Shown here one piece after another: positions 23,307 through 35,630 of a DNA stretch of 64,000 bases (positions are counted from its first letter, which is position 1; the number at the start of each line of letters is the position of its first letter). Position numbers and translations under genes: made by a program. The DNA is from Mermis nigrescens (lineage: Eukaryota > Nematoda > Enoplea > Mermithida > Mermithidae), in assembly GCA_036768485.1 (NCBI GenBank), contig JAVLUZ010000704.1, forward strand, positions 62,001-126,000, read 5' to 3'. The notes beneath the pieces were generated by a model. That model did not search any database. It was given only the letters and a program-made list of their open reading frames with translations, and was not told the DNA's origin.

Positions 23307-24837
23307 GAAACTTAGAACACAGATGTGAGCGATCTGGGGGCGGGGTAGGGGTCAAAAATTGACCTCGAATAGCGTTTTAACTACGTTATTCCTTAGATTC
23401 TGATCGATGTCAAGCACTTCTGAAGAAAAATTTCAATCTGCATCCATTTTTGGCCATAATTTTGCCTCATTTCCCCAGAAAATTTCCCATCTTTCCATTA
23501 TGGGGCTAGGTAAGACATGCACGTGGGGCGGGGCTTTAGGAGGTCCTGACCCCTTCATACAGAATGAAAAAAATGGAAAATTTTGTGTTGAAAATTGGGC
23601 AAAATGAAGGCCGGAAACGATTGAAAATTTTCGTCAAAAGCACTTCAAATTGACCAGAAAGTGTAATAATATAGTTTTAACGCTTATACCAGTTTTTGAG
23701 GTCATTTTGGCCCCCAAAAATCTCAATTTTTGATCCCCTAAACGGCTGACCCCCGGATCGGCCATGCTGTGCATCCATTTTCTAGACCATACTCGTTCTT
23801 GCGGGGGAGTTGGGCTTTCGACCCCAAGAATTGTCAATTTCTCTTAAAATTATAAAAGAATGCCTTTTAAACCGTTTTAGCTCATTTTGCCTCAAAATCT
23901 CAAATCTCCGGCGCTTCGCGCAGAATAAATACATATTGTTTGACGATACTTTGATCAATTTACTCGACTTTATTCAAATTTTTTGAGGTTTTTTCATGTT
24001 TTTGCGTTCTAGAGAGAACGAGCATTGCCCGAAACGTCAAAAAACAGTAGTTTTGAAGCATCGTTTTCAGCCCAAAAAAGGCATTCTTTCCCGACCCGCA
24101 TTTCTACTTATGACCCAACTTGATCCTCGACCACACATTATTCCACGTACCATTTTGGACTGAAAATGATGGGCACATGTTCAAAAGGACATTGATAATC
24201 GCTCTTCCTGTAAGGTAAAGAAACATTTCGAACTATCCATTCGAAAATTTGATCATTTTTGAGTCGGCTAAAATCGCTTTCTGTGATTTTTTGCAAATCG
24301 AAGATTCTGGGGGTCTAACTCGCAAGATCACGTATGTTACCGACTCAAGCATGAGTAAAAGACACCATTTCAGCTGTTTTTGTTTCCAAAAATTTCTAGC
24401 ACTTGCATCTATTGCTCTGACATACTCGTATTTTCCTCATCTCTCAATCAGTTTTACGTTTCATTAAATGTATAATGAAACCCAATCGATTCCCCAGCGC
24501 ATTTATCACGCGTTAAGTTTAAAGCTAAAAGTGATATAGTCGGCCAGTTCTTGTGGTAAGGATGAAGGCGACCTTTTATTTCTAAACAAAAAAGGGAAGA
24601 AATATACAAAAAAAGGCTGAAAGAAGTATTTCACAACTGAATCAAGAGAAAGCGGGAATAAAAGAATTCCAGATTTTGGATGAGAAAAGGCAACCGACTT
24701 CGAGTGGGCATTTAAATTTTACATACAGGTACGCCTAGCTTATGTATATAAAAATAATTATACGAAGTAGAGCCCGATAAGATCAAAGGTCATGGTCAAG
24801 CAAAGCAAGAAAGCGCACGTGTGCATATTTGACTTAC
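23307..24837. other. Filamin intron 19, decayed repeats
   Basis: Contains MITE-8-like pieces (TTTTTGACGATAC, GTTCTAGAGAGAACGAGC near 24006) and a hairpin GGCGCTTCGCGC near 23911, but no intact element. Confidence 0.5.
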
Positions 24838-25077
24838 CGGGCATGCTGGGCGTAAAATGAACGACTGATTGTCCGGGCGACGTTTCGGTGCATTGCGAGG
24901 GTATTTTTCCTGCCGGACCGCGGACTTCGGCCCTCAATTTTCCAGGCCCAGCCTGCGACGTATCGACATTAATTTCCTTTCTTACTCCCACCGTAGCAGG
25001 GCTTAGGCGATTGGCGTGCTCGACATTTTTCACCTGGACTCTTTTCGGGTCAACCACAGCAACCGCGTACGGGCTGC
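24838..25077 (-). CDS. Filamin exon 19
   Basis: 240-bp exon, phase 1 at both ends: GSPYAVAVVDPKRVQV, INVDTSQAGPGKLRAEVRG, then VVHFTPSMPG. It holds most of repeat 10, including the classic AGPG turn. Acceptor TTTCTTTAG, donor GTAAGT. Confidence 0.9.
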
Positions 25078-25332
25078 CTAAAGAAATTTTTTGAAAGAAT
25101 GAATTTCCCGAAATTCTCGAAATCCGATATTTTTTTTTAATTATCCGCTCGTCTAATTTTGCCGAAAATAGCTTTTGGTATTTACTAGCGTTTTTGACAG
25201 AAAATAGGTCAATCACCAAGTGTCCACATCCGGCAAATGTTATTCATATGTACAACAACTTTTGGGGGAAAAGCATAAAGTGTCAAAATATCCGAAGTTC
25301 GTGCTGAAAGTAGTAATTATATCTGTTCAGTA

Positions 25333-26087
25333 CAGCGTTTTTTTGTACTCGGCAAAGATTTTTCCCGATGTACAAAGATTTTTCGGGACCGTCTTTGTAC
25401 ATGTACAAAGATTTTTGGGAAGAAAAAATTGCAAAAAAGGTCTGAAATTCGAAAAAATTTCGGCGCTTCGCGCCGAAATGAGTAATTGTGTGTTCTATAT
25501 ATCTTTATAATGGCTGAAATTGCATTTTAAAAGTAAAAATGTCAAATTTTTCGGCGCTTCGCGCCGTTTTAAGACAATTCTTAGTGATTTTTGCCCTTAG
25601 AGACCCAGAAATTAGCTAAAACACACTACGAAAAGTCGAAGAACTCCGTCTTTACCACACTAAAATCGCTGCTGTACCATATTATAGTACCCAAAAATTT
25701 TGTGTGTACAAAATCTAAAAGATTTTTAGGAAGACAAAAACTGTAAAGAGGTGTAAAATTCCCAAAATTTTCGACGCTTCGCGCCGAACTGATAAATTAT
25801 TTGTCTTATATATCTTTAAAATGGCAGAATTTGCATTTAGAATGGAAAAATGTCAACATTTTTCGGCGCTTCGCGCCGTTTTCAGATAATTTTTAGTAAT
25901 TTTTGGCGTCAGAAGCCCAGAAATTAGCTAAAATACACTACCAAAGATCGAAAACCCTCTTTAACCACACTAAAATCGCTACTGTACTATATTATAGCAC
26001 ACAAAAATTTGCATGTACAAAATGTACAAAGACTTTTGGGGACCATCTTTGTACATGTACAAACGGACCTTGTACAAAAAAAGACTG
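25333..26087 (-). mobile_element. MITE-3 copy b, internally duplicated
   Basis: CAGCGTTTTTTTGTAC to GTACAAAAAAAGACTG with exact 8-bp duplication GTTCAGTA. At 755 bp it holds two head-to-tail copies of the interior and four hairpin motifs (near 25463, 25553, 25775, 25865). Confidence 0.93.
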
Positions 26088-26095
26088 GTTCAGTA

Positions 26096-26897
26096 CACCT
26101 TTAGACTAGCAAAAAACTCCTTTCAAAAATTTTTTCGGCACCCGCATTACTTATTGACTGCGTTGTTTCTCCTTATAAAGCTGCAGCATCGAATTAGAAG
26201 GCTTCAATAAACCGAAATATTTTGTACTTCGCACTAATTTAGTAACTCAGAGTACTGTACATAGCCCCTTGAAAGTCTAAAAACGAATTGAAGAAAAAGC
26301 TTCAAAACTATGTTTCAGAAGGTTAGACTGAAATTTTTTGGAACTTCACGCCAATTCAACATTCTCAAGTATTTTCACTATAAAAAGACCTCAAATACTG
26401 CTCGAAAACAATAAAAATTCTGGTGCCTCGATAACATATTGTAATTAATATTGTAAGAGCCCATAAATTGGCTAAATTAAAGTATTATAGGTTGAGAGAC
26501 GCAGTTTTTACTGAGAAAACGCATAAGCGTACCGTGTTGAAGTGATTAAAATTTGAATTATATGTACATATGTACATTGTATATATATGTACAAACATGA
26601 GTCTATCAGTAATAACGTTATAATTTTAATACACAATTATAATTATAATCACATAAAAATAGCAGAAATTTCGAAAGGAATCGAGTAATTGACGAAATTT
26701 CGAAAGGAATCGAGCAGCTTTACATCAGAATCCTTTAGTTTCCTTTACAGATAAAAGTTTTCAATTCGAATGACAACTTCATATATACGACATTAGTTGT
26801 GGTAGTAAAGCATACAGAAATATTGACGAATCGGTATTGATGATGAATTAAATTAGGCTGGATCCCACAAGCTGATTTGATTTAAGTCATACTGTAC
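26096..26897. other. Filamin intron 18, no feature seen
   Basis: AT-rich; a 20-bp direct repeat with core GAAATTTCGAAAGGAATCGA sits near 26667 and 26695. Confidence 0.55.
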
Positions 26898-27039
26898 CTG
26901 ATAGAGGCTTATTATTCCAGAGTAGGTTGACAGTGTAAAAGCCAATTTCGTTCGGCGTATATGAAATTTCGTACGCCCCGTCTCCCTTTTTCGTTTTTGA
27001 CGCTTTAACCACTTTGCTGTGGGGATTTAAAATTTCGGC
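26898..27039 (-). CDS. Filamin exon 18
   Basis: 142-bp exon: AEILNPHSKVVKASK, GDGAYEISYTPNEIGFYTV, WNNKPLSG, the later strands of repeat 9. Begins in phase 0 to match exon 17 and ends in phase 1. Acceptor TTTTCTCAG, donor GTACAG. Confidence 0.86.
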
Positions 27040-27219
27040 CTGAGAAAATAATCTTCCTCATTAATTAGAAGTTAGAAGCATTTTTTCATACTTAACGTGT
27101 GCATCATAAGATTAAAACCGACCGTGCTTACTTAAATAGCTTTATATTCACACGTTGGTCGATACTTTGCCCCATTTTCCCGATTAAATTTCTCGTTTTT
27201 CCATTCTGGTGGTCGAGAC

Positions 27220-27338
27220 CACACACGGGCGTGGGGGTTTACACCGCCAGAATCGAATTTTTAACATGTCTTTTTGGGATTTTACAGGTTTTACACCACC
27301 CAGACACCCAGAATTGTACAGCTGCCCACCTACATATG
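27220..27338 (-). mobile_element. MITE-7 copy c
   Basis: CACACACGGGCGTGG to GCCCACCTACATATG; flanks GTCGAGAC/TTCCAGAC. Short, 119 bp. Confidence 0.65.
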
Positions 27339-27588
27339 TTCCAGACCCCAAACAACCTCCGCTCCCGAAGTGCATGCCAGGCTACGAATCACGAAGTTAT
27401 GCTAAGAAAATTTCTTTGCATTAGATCTAGGTCATTGTTAATCATAGTAAGTAGACGGATGACTCTTTTCCCGACTTCTGATTCCGGGATTCGACCTCAC
27501 AAACACGTTAACGCTCTGGAAACATGCCATATAAAGAATCCCGCATTCTCGAGAATAGCATGCTTTTCATCAAAAAATTGAATCTTAA

Positions 27589-27762
27589 CAGGCACGTAGC
27601 TGGCCGTCCTATTTTTTGGGGGGACCAGCACCAATTTTGGGAGGGACTAAGCCCAAAAAGGCCAAGAATAGCACAGAACAACGTTCGAAAAGTTCTATTT
27701 TTCCGATTTTTCTAAATTTTAGGGGGTCCGAACCTCCCATTCCCCCCAGAGATACGTGCATG
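27589..27762 (+). mobile_element. MITE-1 copy b
   Basis: Inverted ends CAGGCACGTAGCTGGCC and GATACGTGCATG; exact 8-bp target duplication AATCTTAA on both sides. Confidence 0.92.
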
Positions 27763-27969
27763 AATCTTAAGAGTTTAGTTCAAGAGTAATTCACGTCGAA
27801 CAGGTAAAGGTGTTTATGGCATTCCAAGCAAAAAATCTCGCCATTCAGTCAATTCCAGTATAATTAATATTCTGTAAATCCATTAAGAGACAAGTCACAC
27901 GAATTAAACTTTTCCTACGATACGAACATATTATGTAGTTGAAAAATCGTAGGTAAATGCATCAAATAC

Positions 27970-28100
27970 CTTTAAATCTCCTTTAATCTTCTTAGCTTCT
28001 ACGTAAAATTGAGCGGGCTCATTGACAACAGCTTTAAGTAAACCTTCGCCGAAAGCCCCTGGTCGGCCCGCTTCATCTACGCTGAATAGCGTGGGACCGC
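27970..28100 (-). CDS. Filamin exon 17
   Basis: 131-bp exon: GGPTLFSVDEAGRPGAF, GEGLLKAVVNEPAQFYV, then charged KKIKGDLK. It runs from the end of repeat 8 into repeat 9. It begins in phase 1 and ends in phase 0, so the regular cassette pattern is lost here. Acceptor CTTTAAG, donor GTATTT. Confidence 0.82.
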
Positions 28101-28839
28101 CTTAAAGATTTTGGGAAATCTGATATGATTCAATGAGCTGAACGAAAGTGAAGTCTTATGCAATTAAATTTTGAAGAAGTATGTCACGCCAGGCCAATAA
28201 TATGTATAGTAAAGGGCGTCGTCATACATTCTGAGGATGCGACAGTACTTGACACACGAGCAAGGCGGTATTTAGAGGGGGCTGGGGGGGCGGCCTCCCC
28301 CTCACTAGGCCGGAAAAAATTGTGAAGGGTAAGATAATGCACGGAAAGATGGCTGAGATAAAATCTTCAGGCAGTCTGACCAGGAAAATTTGCAAATTTT
28401 AATGTAGATAACGAACACACTGAAGAATTGCGCGAAAATTTGAATGGTTAGGAATGGATCGATTTGAAGCATAAATGTTATACGACATATTGCTTCAGTC
28501 TGTTCCATTCCAAACAGCCCATTTTTGTTTTACTGCTTATTGTTGTAGCAGAATATTTTATGGGTTAGGTTGTTGCGACAGTCTATTAGACGCCCCATAT
28601 GTTAAGCAAAGCATATTAAACATCAAAAAAGAAGAGTTTAAAGCAACCGGCTCTTACGAGAGCATTATTGAAGATGCCATTTGCGTAGTGAAAATCGGTT
28701 ACAGTAATAAGACTTCAGCAAAAAATGGACCGTTTAGAATGGAATAGGCTAGAACTTAAGCTTGTCAAACTTATACCTATGTAGATGCAGTACAGTAATT
28801 TGAATATAGTTTGCGATAATGAGCAGTGAATGAGAGTGA
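28101..28839. other. Filamin intron 16 remainder, no gene seen
   Basis: A GC-rich start (AGAGGGGGCTGGGGGGG near 28274) resembles MITE-6 edges. The frame at 28475-28747 matches no known family. Confidence 0.5.
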
Positions 28840-28842
28840 AGA

Positions 28843-28874
<32 letters not shown>

Positions 28875-28907
28875 TATAATAACAATAACAATTATTATAA
28901 TAATAAC
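28840..28907. repeat. AAT-rich microsatellite
   Basis: Imperfect AAT/AAC repeats. Confidence 0.95.
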
Positions 28908-29199
28908 TAGGTTCGAGTATGTTAAAATTGAAAAGTTTGAACGTGATCATACGTGTATGCTCACGCACGAACAAAATTTTGGGTATGGGTAGCCGGCCAT
29001 TTTCGGGAAGAGTCGGACGACGTAATTTCAAGTCAAAAACCAATTAACTCCTTAAATGGCTCAAAGAGAGCTTTTTCCCTAAAAAACGGTATTAGTTGGG
29101 TAAAGTTTGGGGCATAAACGAACGACCGATTCTGATTAGAGGATTCCCTAATTTCTCTTACATGCACGCTTATGCTATGGAAAGTAACAGAAAAAATAC

Positions 29200-29379
29200 C
29201 AGGTATATCAACGCCATCGAGTTGTAAAAATAAATCGTGTTGACCAGCGGTTGAAGGCGTGAACCTCAGTTCATCCTCTTCAGAAGATACAGGCCTTATT
29301 ACAACGGGCACTTCTCGGCCACTTTGCAACTCTTCAACACGAGCACTTAAGGAACCGTTTCCGGCGTTGCGTTTGTTGA
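29200..29379 (-). CDS. Filamin exon 16
   Basis: 180-bp exon: VNKRNAGNGSLSARVEE, VPVVIRPVSSEEDELRF, TPSTAGQHDLFLQLDGVDIP. It is the central part of repeat 8. Acceptor TTAAAAAAG, donor GTATTT, phase 1 both ends. Confidence 0.85.
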
Positions 29380-29429
29380 CTTTTTTAAGAGAAAATTGGT
29401 CGAACTAACAACAGTATTAGCAGCAAGAA

Positions 29430-29591
29430 CAGACACGTAGCTGGCCGTCCTATTTTGGGGGGACCAATACCAATTTTTAGGGGCTAAGCCCAAAAAGGCC
29501 AAAAATAGCACAACATAACGTTTAGAAAGTCCTATTTTTCTGAATTAGGGAGGATCCGAACCCCACCATTTCCCCCATAGACACGTGCCTG
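29430..29591 (+). mobile_element. MITE-1 copy c
   Basis: Starts CAGACACGTAGCTGG, ends GACACGTGCCTG; exact duplication AGCAAGAA. It lies 50 bp upstream of the acceptor of filamin exon 16. Confidence 0.92.
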
Positions 29592-29727
29592 AGCAAGAAA
29601 CGAAAGCATATATCACTTCTTTTGACAAAATGTCAAATTCAAGCATGGCTATTACCCATCCCTTCAAAGGTCGTTATTTTCCCTTACCCTGCGTTTGGGC
29701 TAAAATCACGTTTTTAAGCCACTTTCA

Positions 29728-30355
29728 TGGTGGGATTTAGGAGGTAGCTGCCCTCCCATTGGCCGAAAATAATTGGCGAGATAAAGAAAAGATATGTAAT
29801 TTGCAACGATTTTCGGCCGTTAATGATCATAATTTCTCGAATTTTTCCGCTGATTCGCGCCGGGTAATACCTATCAATAACATTTATTCACTTTTTTGGC
29901 GGCGGAGAAGTCATATTTTTGCTGAATAAATAAGTTTTAAAACGATTTCAAGAGCAGAAAGAGCTTTTTCAGAAAAGTTTTCTTTCTGTTTTCAAGCATA
30001 ACGTTTAAAAATTTCCGACGTTCCACGTCGAAGGCTACAAATACAGGCTATCGAGTTGCAATTTATGCTACTAAACGTTCTTCCGCTTTAATTTTAAGAA
30101 TTTTCCGGCGCCTCAAGCCAGATTTTCGCTAAAATCAAAGAAATTTAATGATTTTTTCAAGCAAAAGTGTCTAAAATTTTAAAATTAGTTGGAAGAAAAT
30201 TTTGCGCCAAAAGCGATTATAAACAAAAGTAGACAACGCAATACGTCGAAAACGCTATATCGCACGTAAAGGGCAAATTTTTGGGACTATTTTTGACTGT
30301 TTTTAGAAAAATTGTGGTACCACCCCTTAGGAAAGACAAACCTAGATTCGCCGGC
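29728..30355 (+). mobile_element. MITE-6-related long copy
   Basis: TGGTGGGATTTAGGAGG to CCTAGATTCGCCGGC; duplication CACTTTCA/CACTTTTA. The right third (TTTTCCGGCGC, GCGCCAAAAGCGATT) is shared with 14620-14885, whose left end is not found. Confidence 0.75.
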
Positions 30356-30584
30356 CACTTTTAAATAATTTTTTGCAATTTTCGATGGAAATACCATAAA
30401 AGACCATTTACCATCTCCAGTCCTAACCCAAAATGTGGGGATCTTGGGATGGGGGTCTGTGGGGAGTTTTCTTCCCTCAAGAATTTTTCACCCAAGAGTA
30501 TCGTCAAAAACGATAGAGCCCTAAAGGAACTTAAGAATAACTTTTCCAATCTGACCACCCTTTACGAACGTACATATGTACGAT

Positions 30585-30764
30585 CAGGCACGTATGTAGC
30601 TGGCCGTCCTATTTTGGGGGATGCAACACCAATTTTTGGGGGACTAAGCCCCAAAAAGCCAAGAATAGCACAAAATAACGTTTAAAGAGTCATATTTTTC
30701 CAATTTTTCTGAATTTTTGGGAGGGGTCCGAACCCCACCCATTCCTCCCAGAGATACGTGCCTG
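30585..30764 (+). mobile_element. MITE-1 copy d
   Basis: Starts CAGGCACGTATGTAGCTGG, with a 4-bp internal duplication in the end, and finishes GATACGTGCCTG. No clear duplication flanks it, so it is older or was rearranged. Confidence 0.85.
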
Positions 30765-31199
30765 CATAAGATATGGCATATAATTACTATGTATGAAGGC
30801 GCATAACGTACAACAAATGTGACCGGTTTACATGCAATCCACTGAGAAATCACGTCACTTTCAGCATTATCGAGCTAAATTGAAATCTTAAAGTTATGTA
30901 AACGTTAGGATAGCACGAAAACTGAACTACTTATGAGCTTGCTCTAATTTTTAACAGTTTCGTAGAAATTTCAAAAATAAACACTCCTGACGTCTATCTC
31001 CGGATTTATGTAAACTCGAGAATAATCATGTATATTTAGCATGCACTGCGATCAACGTTGGCCTTTTATGTTGTACTTATCTACTCAGTCAAAAAACAAA
31101 TGACAAAAGTTGGAGCTTTTCCAAATAAATAAGCTTCATGAAAAATTGAAATCCAACCGCACGTTTACTTGTAAAACGTAAATGTGCTGTACGTACATA

Positions 31200-31400
31200 C
31201 ACACGCAGGCGCTTCGCGCCGTAGAATCGTAATTTCCGTTAAGTTAGGCCCAAGCACGACCAAAAAACGTCATTTTTCATAGCATTTTAAGAAAAAATGA
31301 AAATTTTCCAAAAGTTTGACTTTTATTTTGTGCCCCAGCGAAGGTATCCGAAATATACATAGGGTCACCAATTTCGGAACCCCCTTAAAAATCCTGCTTA
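31200..31400 (+). repeat. Fragment of the CGGGCGTACGCAGG element with hairpin
   Basis: Contains GGCGCTTCGCGCC near 31207, then the element's interior (CATTTTTCATAGC, ATAGGGTCACCAATTTCGG). Truncated. Confidence 0.65.
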
Positions 31401-31570
31401 CACGAAATTCATAAGTCGATGATATTGCCGAAATTTCTTTTTTTCTACATCGGTTAATTTATGCAACGACGACCTTGTTGTGTAAACTTTACTATTTTAT
31501 AGAGTATTACCATCCTATTATTTTGAAAATGGTAAAACCGGATTAAAAAGAGTAACCTAAAAAGGATTAC

Positions 31571-31708
31571 CCAATATAGAAACTTCTTTGTTTATCGGTA
31601 TCGACCTCAATTCGCTGGATAATTTTATCTTAGCCGGATCGATGCATTTCGCAGAAAAGTTTTGAGCAGTTGATTCATCACCAATGCTAACTTCTATTTT
31701 GTGATCCC
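31571..31708 (-). CDS. Filamin exon 15
   Basis: 138-bp exon: GDHKIEVSIGDESTAQNFS, KCIDPAKIKLSSE, KEVSIL. It ends repeat 7 and opens repeat 8. Acceptor ATTTAAG, donor GTAATC, phase 1 both ends. The SPF motif is degenerate here. Confidence 0.84.
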
Positions 31709-32104
31709 CTTAAATATTAAGAAATGTAAATTGTAAATAATTCAGATTCGCGCGTACATATTTAACCCTTCGAATTAGATATTTACATACAGTGCTCGCC
31801 ACGAAATTGGAACAATAAAGAACCGATTGAGTTTATTTAGGAGTGCTGTTTCACGACCTTATCGCCGTACACCTAAAAATTATCCTGACTTGCTTTACTT
31901 TAGGATAACGCGGCCCAAACAGCGCGAACCGCTGGTTAGTTTTAGAAAATGCGACCTAAACGCTTCAGCGCGCGTAGATTATTAATATTGATTATAATCG
32001 TGCGATTCATATGCATATGACATTGTATACACAATACGCACATGCGCGCAATCATCAGGCGTCTTTAAAAAAAACGCACGTTGAGTCGGAAACGGTCCGG
32101 CCTA

Positions 32105-32253
32105 TAGCCACATAGCTGGCCGTCTTATTTTTGGGGGGACCAACACCAATTTTGGGGGGTCCGGGGCAAAATAACGTTTAAAAAGTCTTGTTTTTCCTGT
32201 TTTTCTGAATTTTGGGGGTTCAGACCCCCCATTCCCCCAGAGCTACGTGCCTG
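32105..32253 (+). mobile_element. MITE-1 copy e
   Basis: Mutated left end TAGCCACATAGCTGG and intact right end GCTACGTGCCTG; exact 8-bp duplication CCGGCCTA. The interior is shortened. Confidence 0.88.
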
Positions 32254-33084
32254 CCGGCCTAAGCGTTTAGGTCCCGTTCTTTAAAAGTAAAGCACGTTGG
32301 GATACTCTTTAAGGCTTCGGCGATTAGGTCGTGAAAAAGCGTTCCTAAGACTCAATCGGTTCTTTACTGTTCAGATTTCGTGGCGAGAACTATATGTATC
32401 TGATCAGTTTTAGATTTAAGACTAATCTGTCAATAACTTCATCGTATGATGATCAAAGTTTGCTAATCTGACGCTAATTCTAGCTTTAACTGCAAATCAA
32501 AAGCATAATCGGTGAAAAATTTGTTTTATGACGATTTTCAAATCGACCAAATAATTGGCTTAATTTTAAAACAATATAATTAAAGTCAGCATTTGGCTGA
32601 GTTGAAAATTATTAGCGACTTAATGATTTCAATACTAGTACGATGTCAATTTTCCATTTTTATTTTCAATCATGAAATCGATCGTTTATCACTGAGCGCT
32701 GAAACTTGGAAAAAAGTTAATTTAAACCCTTCAAATGTGCGTTTTTTTGAAGAAAATATCAAAGAAGCTGTTTTTCATGAACGCTTAAGCGAAAAAAGGT
32801 AAAGGAATAAAATTGAAAAACGGAAAAAAAATAACTGTTCACGATCCACGAATAATCTGTACACAATATTCAGTTAGGTTCAAAAACACTTAAAATTTAA
32901 TTGCTAGTCCTATGCAAAAACTAAAAAATATATACATACATCAAGAGATGAAATAACGCCTAAGTCAGCGATTTGAAATAATTAATTTGGCAGTGTTAAC
33001 TATTCTAACTTTTGCGGAATGAAGATTACAGCAAGACTTGATAAGATTCTAATGTGTAAAACGATACGCCCTTGTTCAGAGAAG
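32254..33084. other. Filamin intron 14 portion, no feature seen
   Basis: AT-rich with no recognisable element. Short words around the MITE-1 (GTTTAGGTCCC, CGTGAAAAAGCG, ACTCAATCGGTTCTTTA) recur inverted at 31830-31960, so the MITE-1 sits inside an older inverted-repeat element of about 31795-32400. Confidence 0.55.
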
Positions 33085-33460
33085 AATTCATTAAGGGAGC
33101 CCAAAATTTTCGCCCCCATCCCTTTCCTCCAGAATTCGCGTTTTTTTAAAGTTTCCCAAAATTTCCAAAAAATCATAGAAAAAGTACGATTTCAAAGCGT
33201 TTTTAGCTATCTATTTGCTAAAAAGTGTCAAATTTTCGACACTTCGCACCATATATTCATTTTTGACTATGTTTTCTTCAACTTATTCGCATTTTTTCGA
33301 TTTTTTTCGAATTTTTTTATGTTTTTATGCTCTAGAAAGATAGAGCATCGTCAGAAACGCTGAAAAACAATGTTTTTGACGCGTATCTTCCATTTTTGGC
33401 CCGAAAAATGTACTCTAAAATTTCAACCCCCTCACATTTCCAATGCTGCGCATGTCTGTA
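33085..33460 (+). repeat. MITE-8-related copy
   Basis: Interior shared with 14935-15305 (TTTTGACTATGTTTTCTTCA, GACGCGTATCTTCC); right end TGCTGCGCATGTCTG. Limits approximate. Confidence 0.7.
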
Positions 33461-33647
33461 TAAAACTGATTTATTTTCTTTTTCAGTATTCGAAAATGAA
33501 CATCAAAGTAATAAATAAATCTCTCTTGATTATTAAAAAACATATCTGAACACGCAATTAATTTTGAGAATGGAAAATATTATACTTAATAAATAAAATA
33601 ACTCTTCCTACAAATTCAAACAATAAATGCAGTTAACATATGGAATC

Positions 33648-34258
33648 AAAGGCATAACCAGGACTTTATTTGGGGGAGGCAGAAATTTCTGAATTCCTCT
33701 ATCTCGAGGACCATTCGGAGATACGTGAGATATAATGGCATTTTTGAGCGTTTCTTCGACGATATCTATGCCATGGTAAAAAAAAGATTCAAAAAAAAGA
33801 AAATTCTTCTGCTTGATTTTAAACGGATATCAAAAATCTATCCTCTAACCTCTATCTGTATAACGAATTTCTCAATATTTAGTTGAAGCTTGACTCGAAA
33901 ACATTTCGAAATTCTTGTCTCTTTACATTTAATTTTGTGATTTTGCAAAGTAAACTAATGCAGAGAATAATAAATCGGGCTAAGCGCCGAAAATTTCTAA
34001 CATATTCGCTATTTTTGAGTAAAATATAGGCTTTTAAGAGTAAGAAATCAAGATAGAAAATAAGAAATCCGGCGCGATGCGCCGAAGAAGCGTTGAGTTT
34101 AGTAGCTCAAAAGTGTGCTAAAACGCATTTTGGCTGTCCTATTAGTAAAATTCAAGAATTTTTAATTTTTCCCTTCAGGGGACCCTCGTGAAAAATGAAA
34201 ATATTTTTCCATTCGGGTTGGGGTCCCAACCCCCCTCCCCGCCTGATTACGCCCCTGT
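33648..34258 (+). mobile_element. MITE-5-like copy, beside exon 14
   Basis: AAAGGCATAACCAGG to CCTGATTACGCCCCTGT with exact duplication ATGGAATC. Subterminal DNA (ATCTCGAGGACCATTC) matches the 7936 copy. A hairpin-like motif GGCGCGATGCGCC occurs near 34074. Confidence 0.85.
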
Positions 34259-34287
34259 ATGGAATCAATGGGCGCAAAGTTGCATAC

Positions 34288-34371
34288 CAGGAACGACTGG
34301 TGTATATTCGACCCGATAATTGCCATCTTTCAGCTGGAAACACCTCACAGGAACCGCTCCTCCGAGTGAAT
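34288..34371 (-). CDS. Filamin exon 14
   Basis: 84-bp exon: DSLGGAVPVRCFQLKDGNY then VEYTPVVPG. Acceptor CGTCGCAG is pyrimidine-poor; donor GTATGC. A MITE-5 element (33648-34258) ends about 30 bp downstream of the donor. Confidence 0.83.
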
Positions 34372-35392
34372 CTGCGACGATAACCGCGTTTAAAAATGAC
34401 AAAACGAAAATTTAAGGATAAGAATAGATCTGAATTATTAATTAATTAATTAATCTTAAATAAACACTCAGTCGATTAAATCCCATATAAACAAATTCGA
34501 AACGTAATCTTTTTTAACGTCTAAACATAATTATGATATGGCCCTTCATCAGAATTAGGATTTTTCCCAAAACTATGCTAATAAATTCCGCTTTTCTTGA
34601 TTTATAACAAAAGTAAGCACGGCATAACGTTCAAATAAAAAGTATAACTTTTCCCGCTACAAAATAGTGACCAGTGGATGCTTCGAAAAAATTTGAGCCT
34701 TTAAATACCTGCCAAATTTTTCAACGTGCTATGCGAGCAGATGATTTTGCGGTTAGAACCAAATAAACTATTTATCAAAGAATGGGTAGCAAACTATGCT
34801 CTCAAAATACTGTTTTCACATTTCTTACTAAACTTTCTTATTGAAATATAAAATCAACCAATTTTAGAAAAAATTCAATGAAATTCAACGATAAATGGCC
34901 AAAATGACTCTTTAGAGCTAATGATTGAAAAAATTAATGCGCTTTTTAGTCAACAAATCAGTGAAAAACGTATAACATCATATTTTCTAAAGCTTTTTTA
35001 AAACCACAAGTTCTGCAAGAATCAAGCGCATTTTCGCAGGGTTGAACTATGTAGCAACTATTCTCCGGCAATCAAGCGCCCTGCAGTACTTCCCCTTACT
35101 TTATAGTTCAAATAATCGTAATTTTGTCTTCAAAAAATTATAATTTATTGGATAACATTCTATCATGTCAAACAGCCAAATTTTTGTTTTAGCTTCGCAA
35201 TATTTTACGACTTGCGTACAGGATGAGTCAAAATCTTAATGCAACCACTGCGCAAATGTAATTATTATTATTATTGACGAATCGAGCATCAATGTTTGCA
35301 CCTGAACATAATTCAACATTAAAGTAAACGCTAGATTGAGAAGATTTTCTTCGTAAATAAAGATCAGATAATTTGATAAAATCTTTTGTTGG
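34372..35392. other. Filamin intron 13, no gene seen
   Basis: AT-rich; contains TACAGGATGAGTCA near 35217, a terminus-like word also seen inverted at 58672. Confidence 0.5.
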
Positions 35393-35489
35393 CACCGGCG
35401 CAGGTGCCAAGCTGGCGCCGGTCCGGTGCCGGTGCCAAGCTGGCGCTGGTCCGGTACCAGTGCCAAGTTGGCGCCGGTCCGATGCCTTG
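35393..35489. repeat. GC-rich imperfect tandem repeat
   Basis: Three units of about 30 bp built on GGTGCCAAGCTGGCGCCGGT; it stands out sharply from AT-rich surroundings. Confidence 0.85.
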
Positions 35490-35630
35490 GCCCATAATAT
35501 GCAGCAACTCGTTCAAAATATTTAAAAAAATGTTTTACATCGCTCGAATTGAAAAATATCACATCGCAGTAATAATGTATAGCAAACAGAATTTAAAACG
35601 TCAATATTTTTGAGCGATATTTCACTGTAC

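Noticed and set aside
25333..26087. Regularly spaced hairpin motif as a CRISPR-like array
   Set aside because: Only four motifs with related, not unique, spacers, in an animal genome; explained by a doubled MITE core.
28475..28747. 90-residue plus-strand ORF
   Set aside because: No family recognised; length is within what chance allows in 64 kb.
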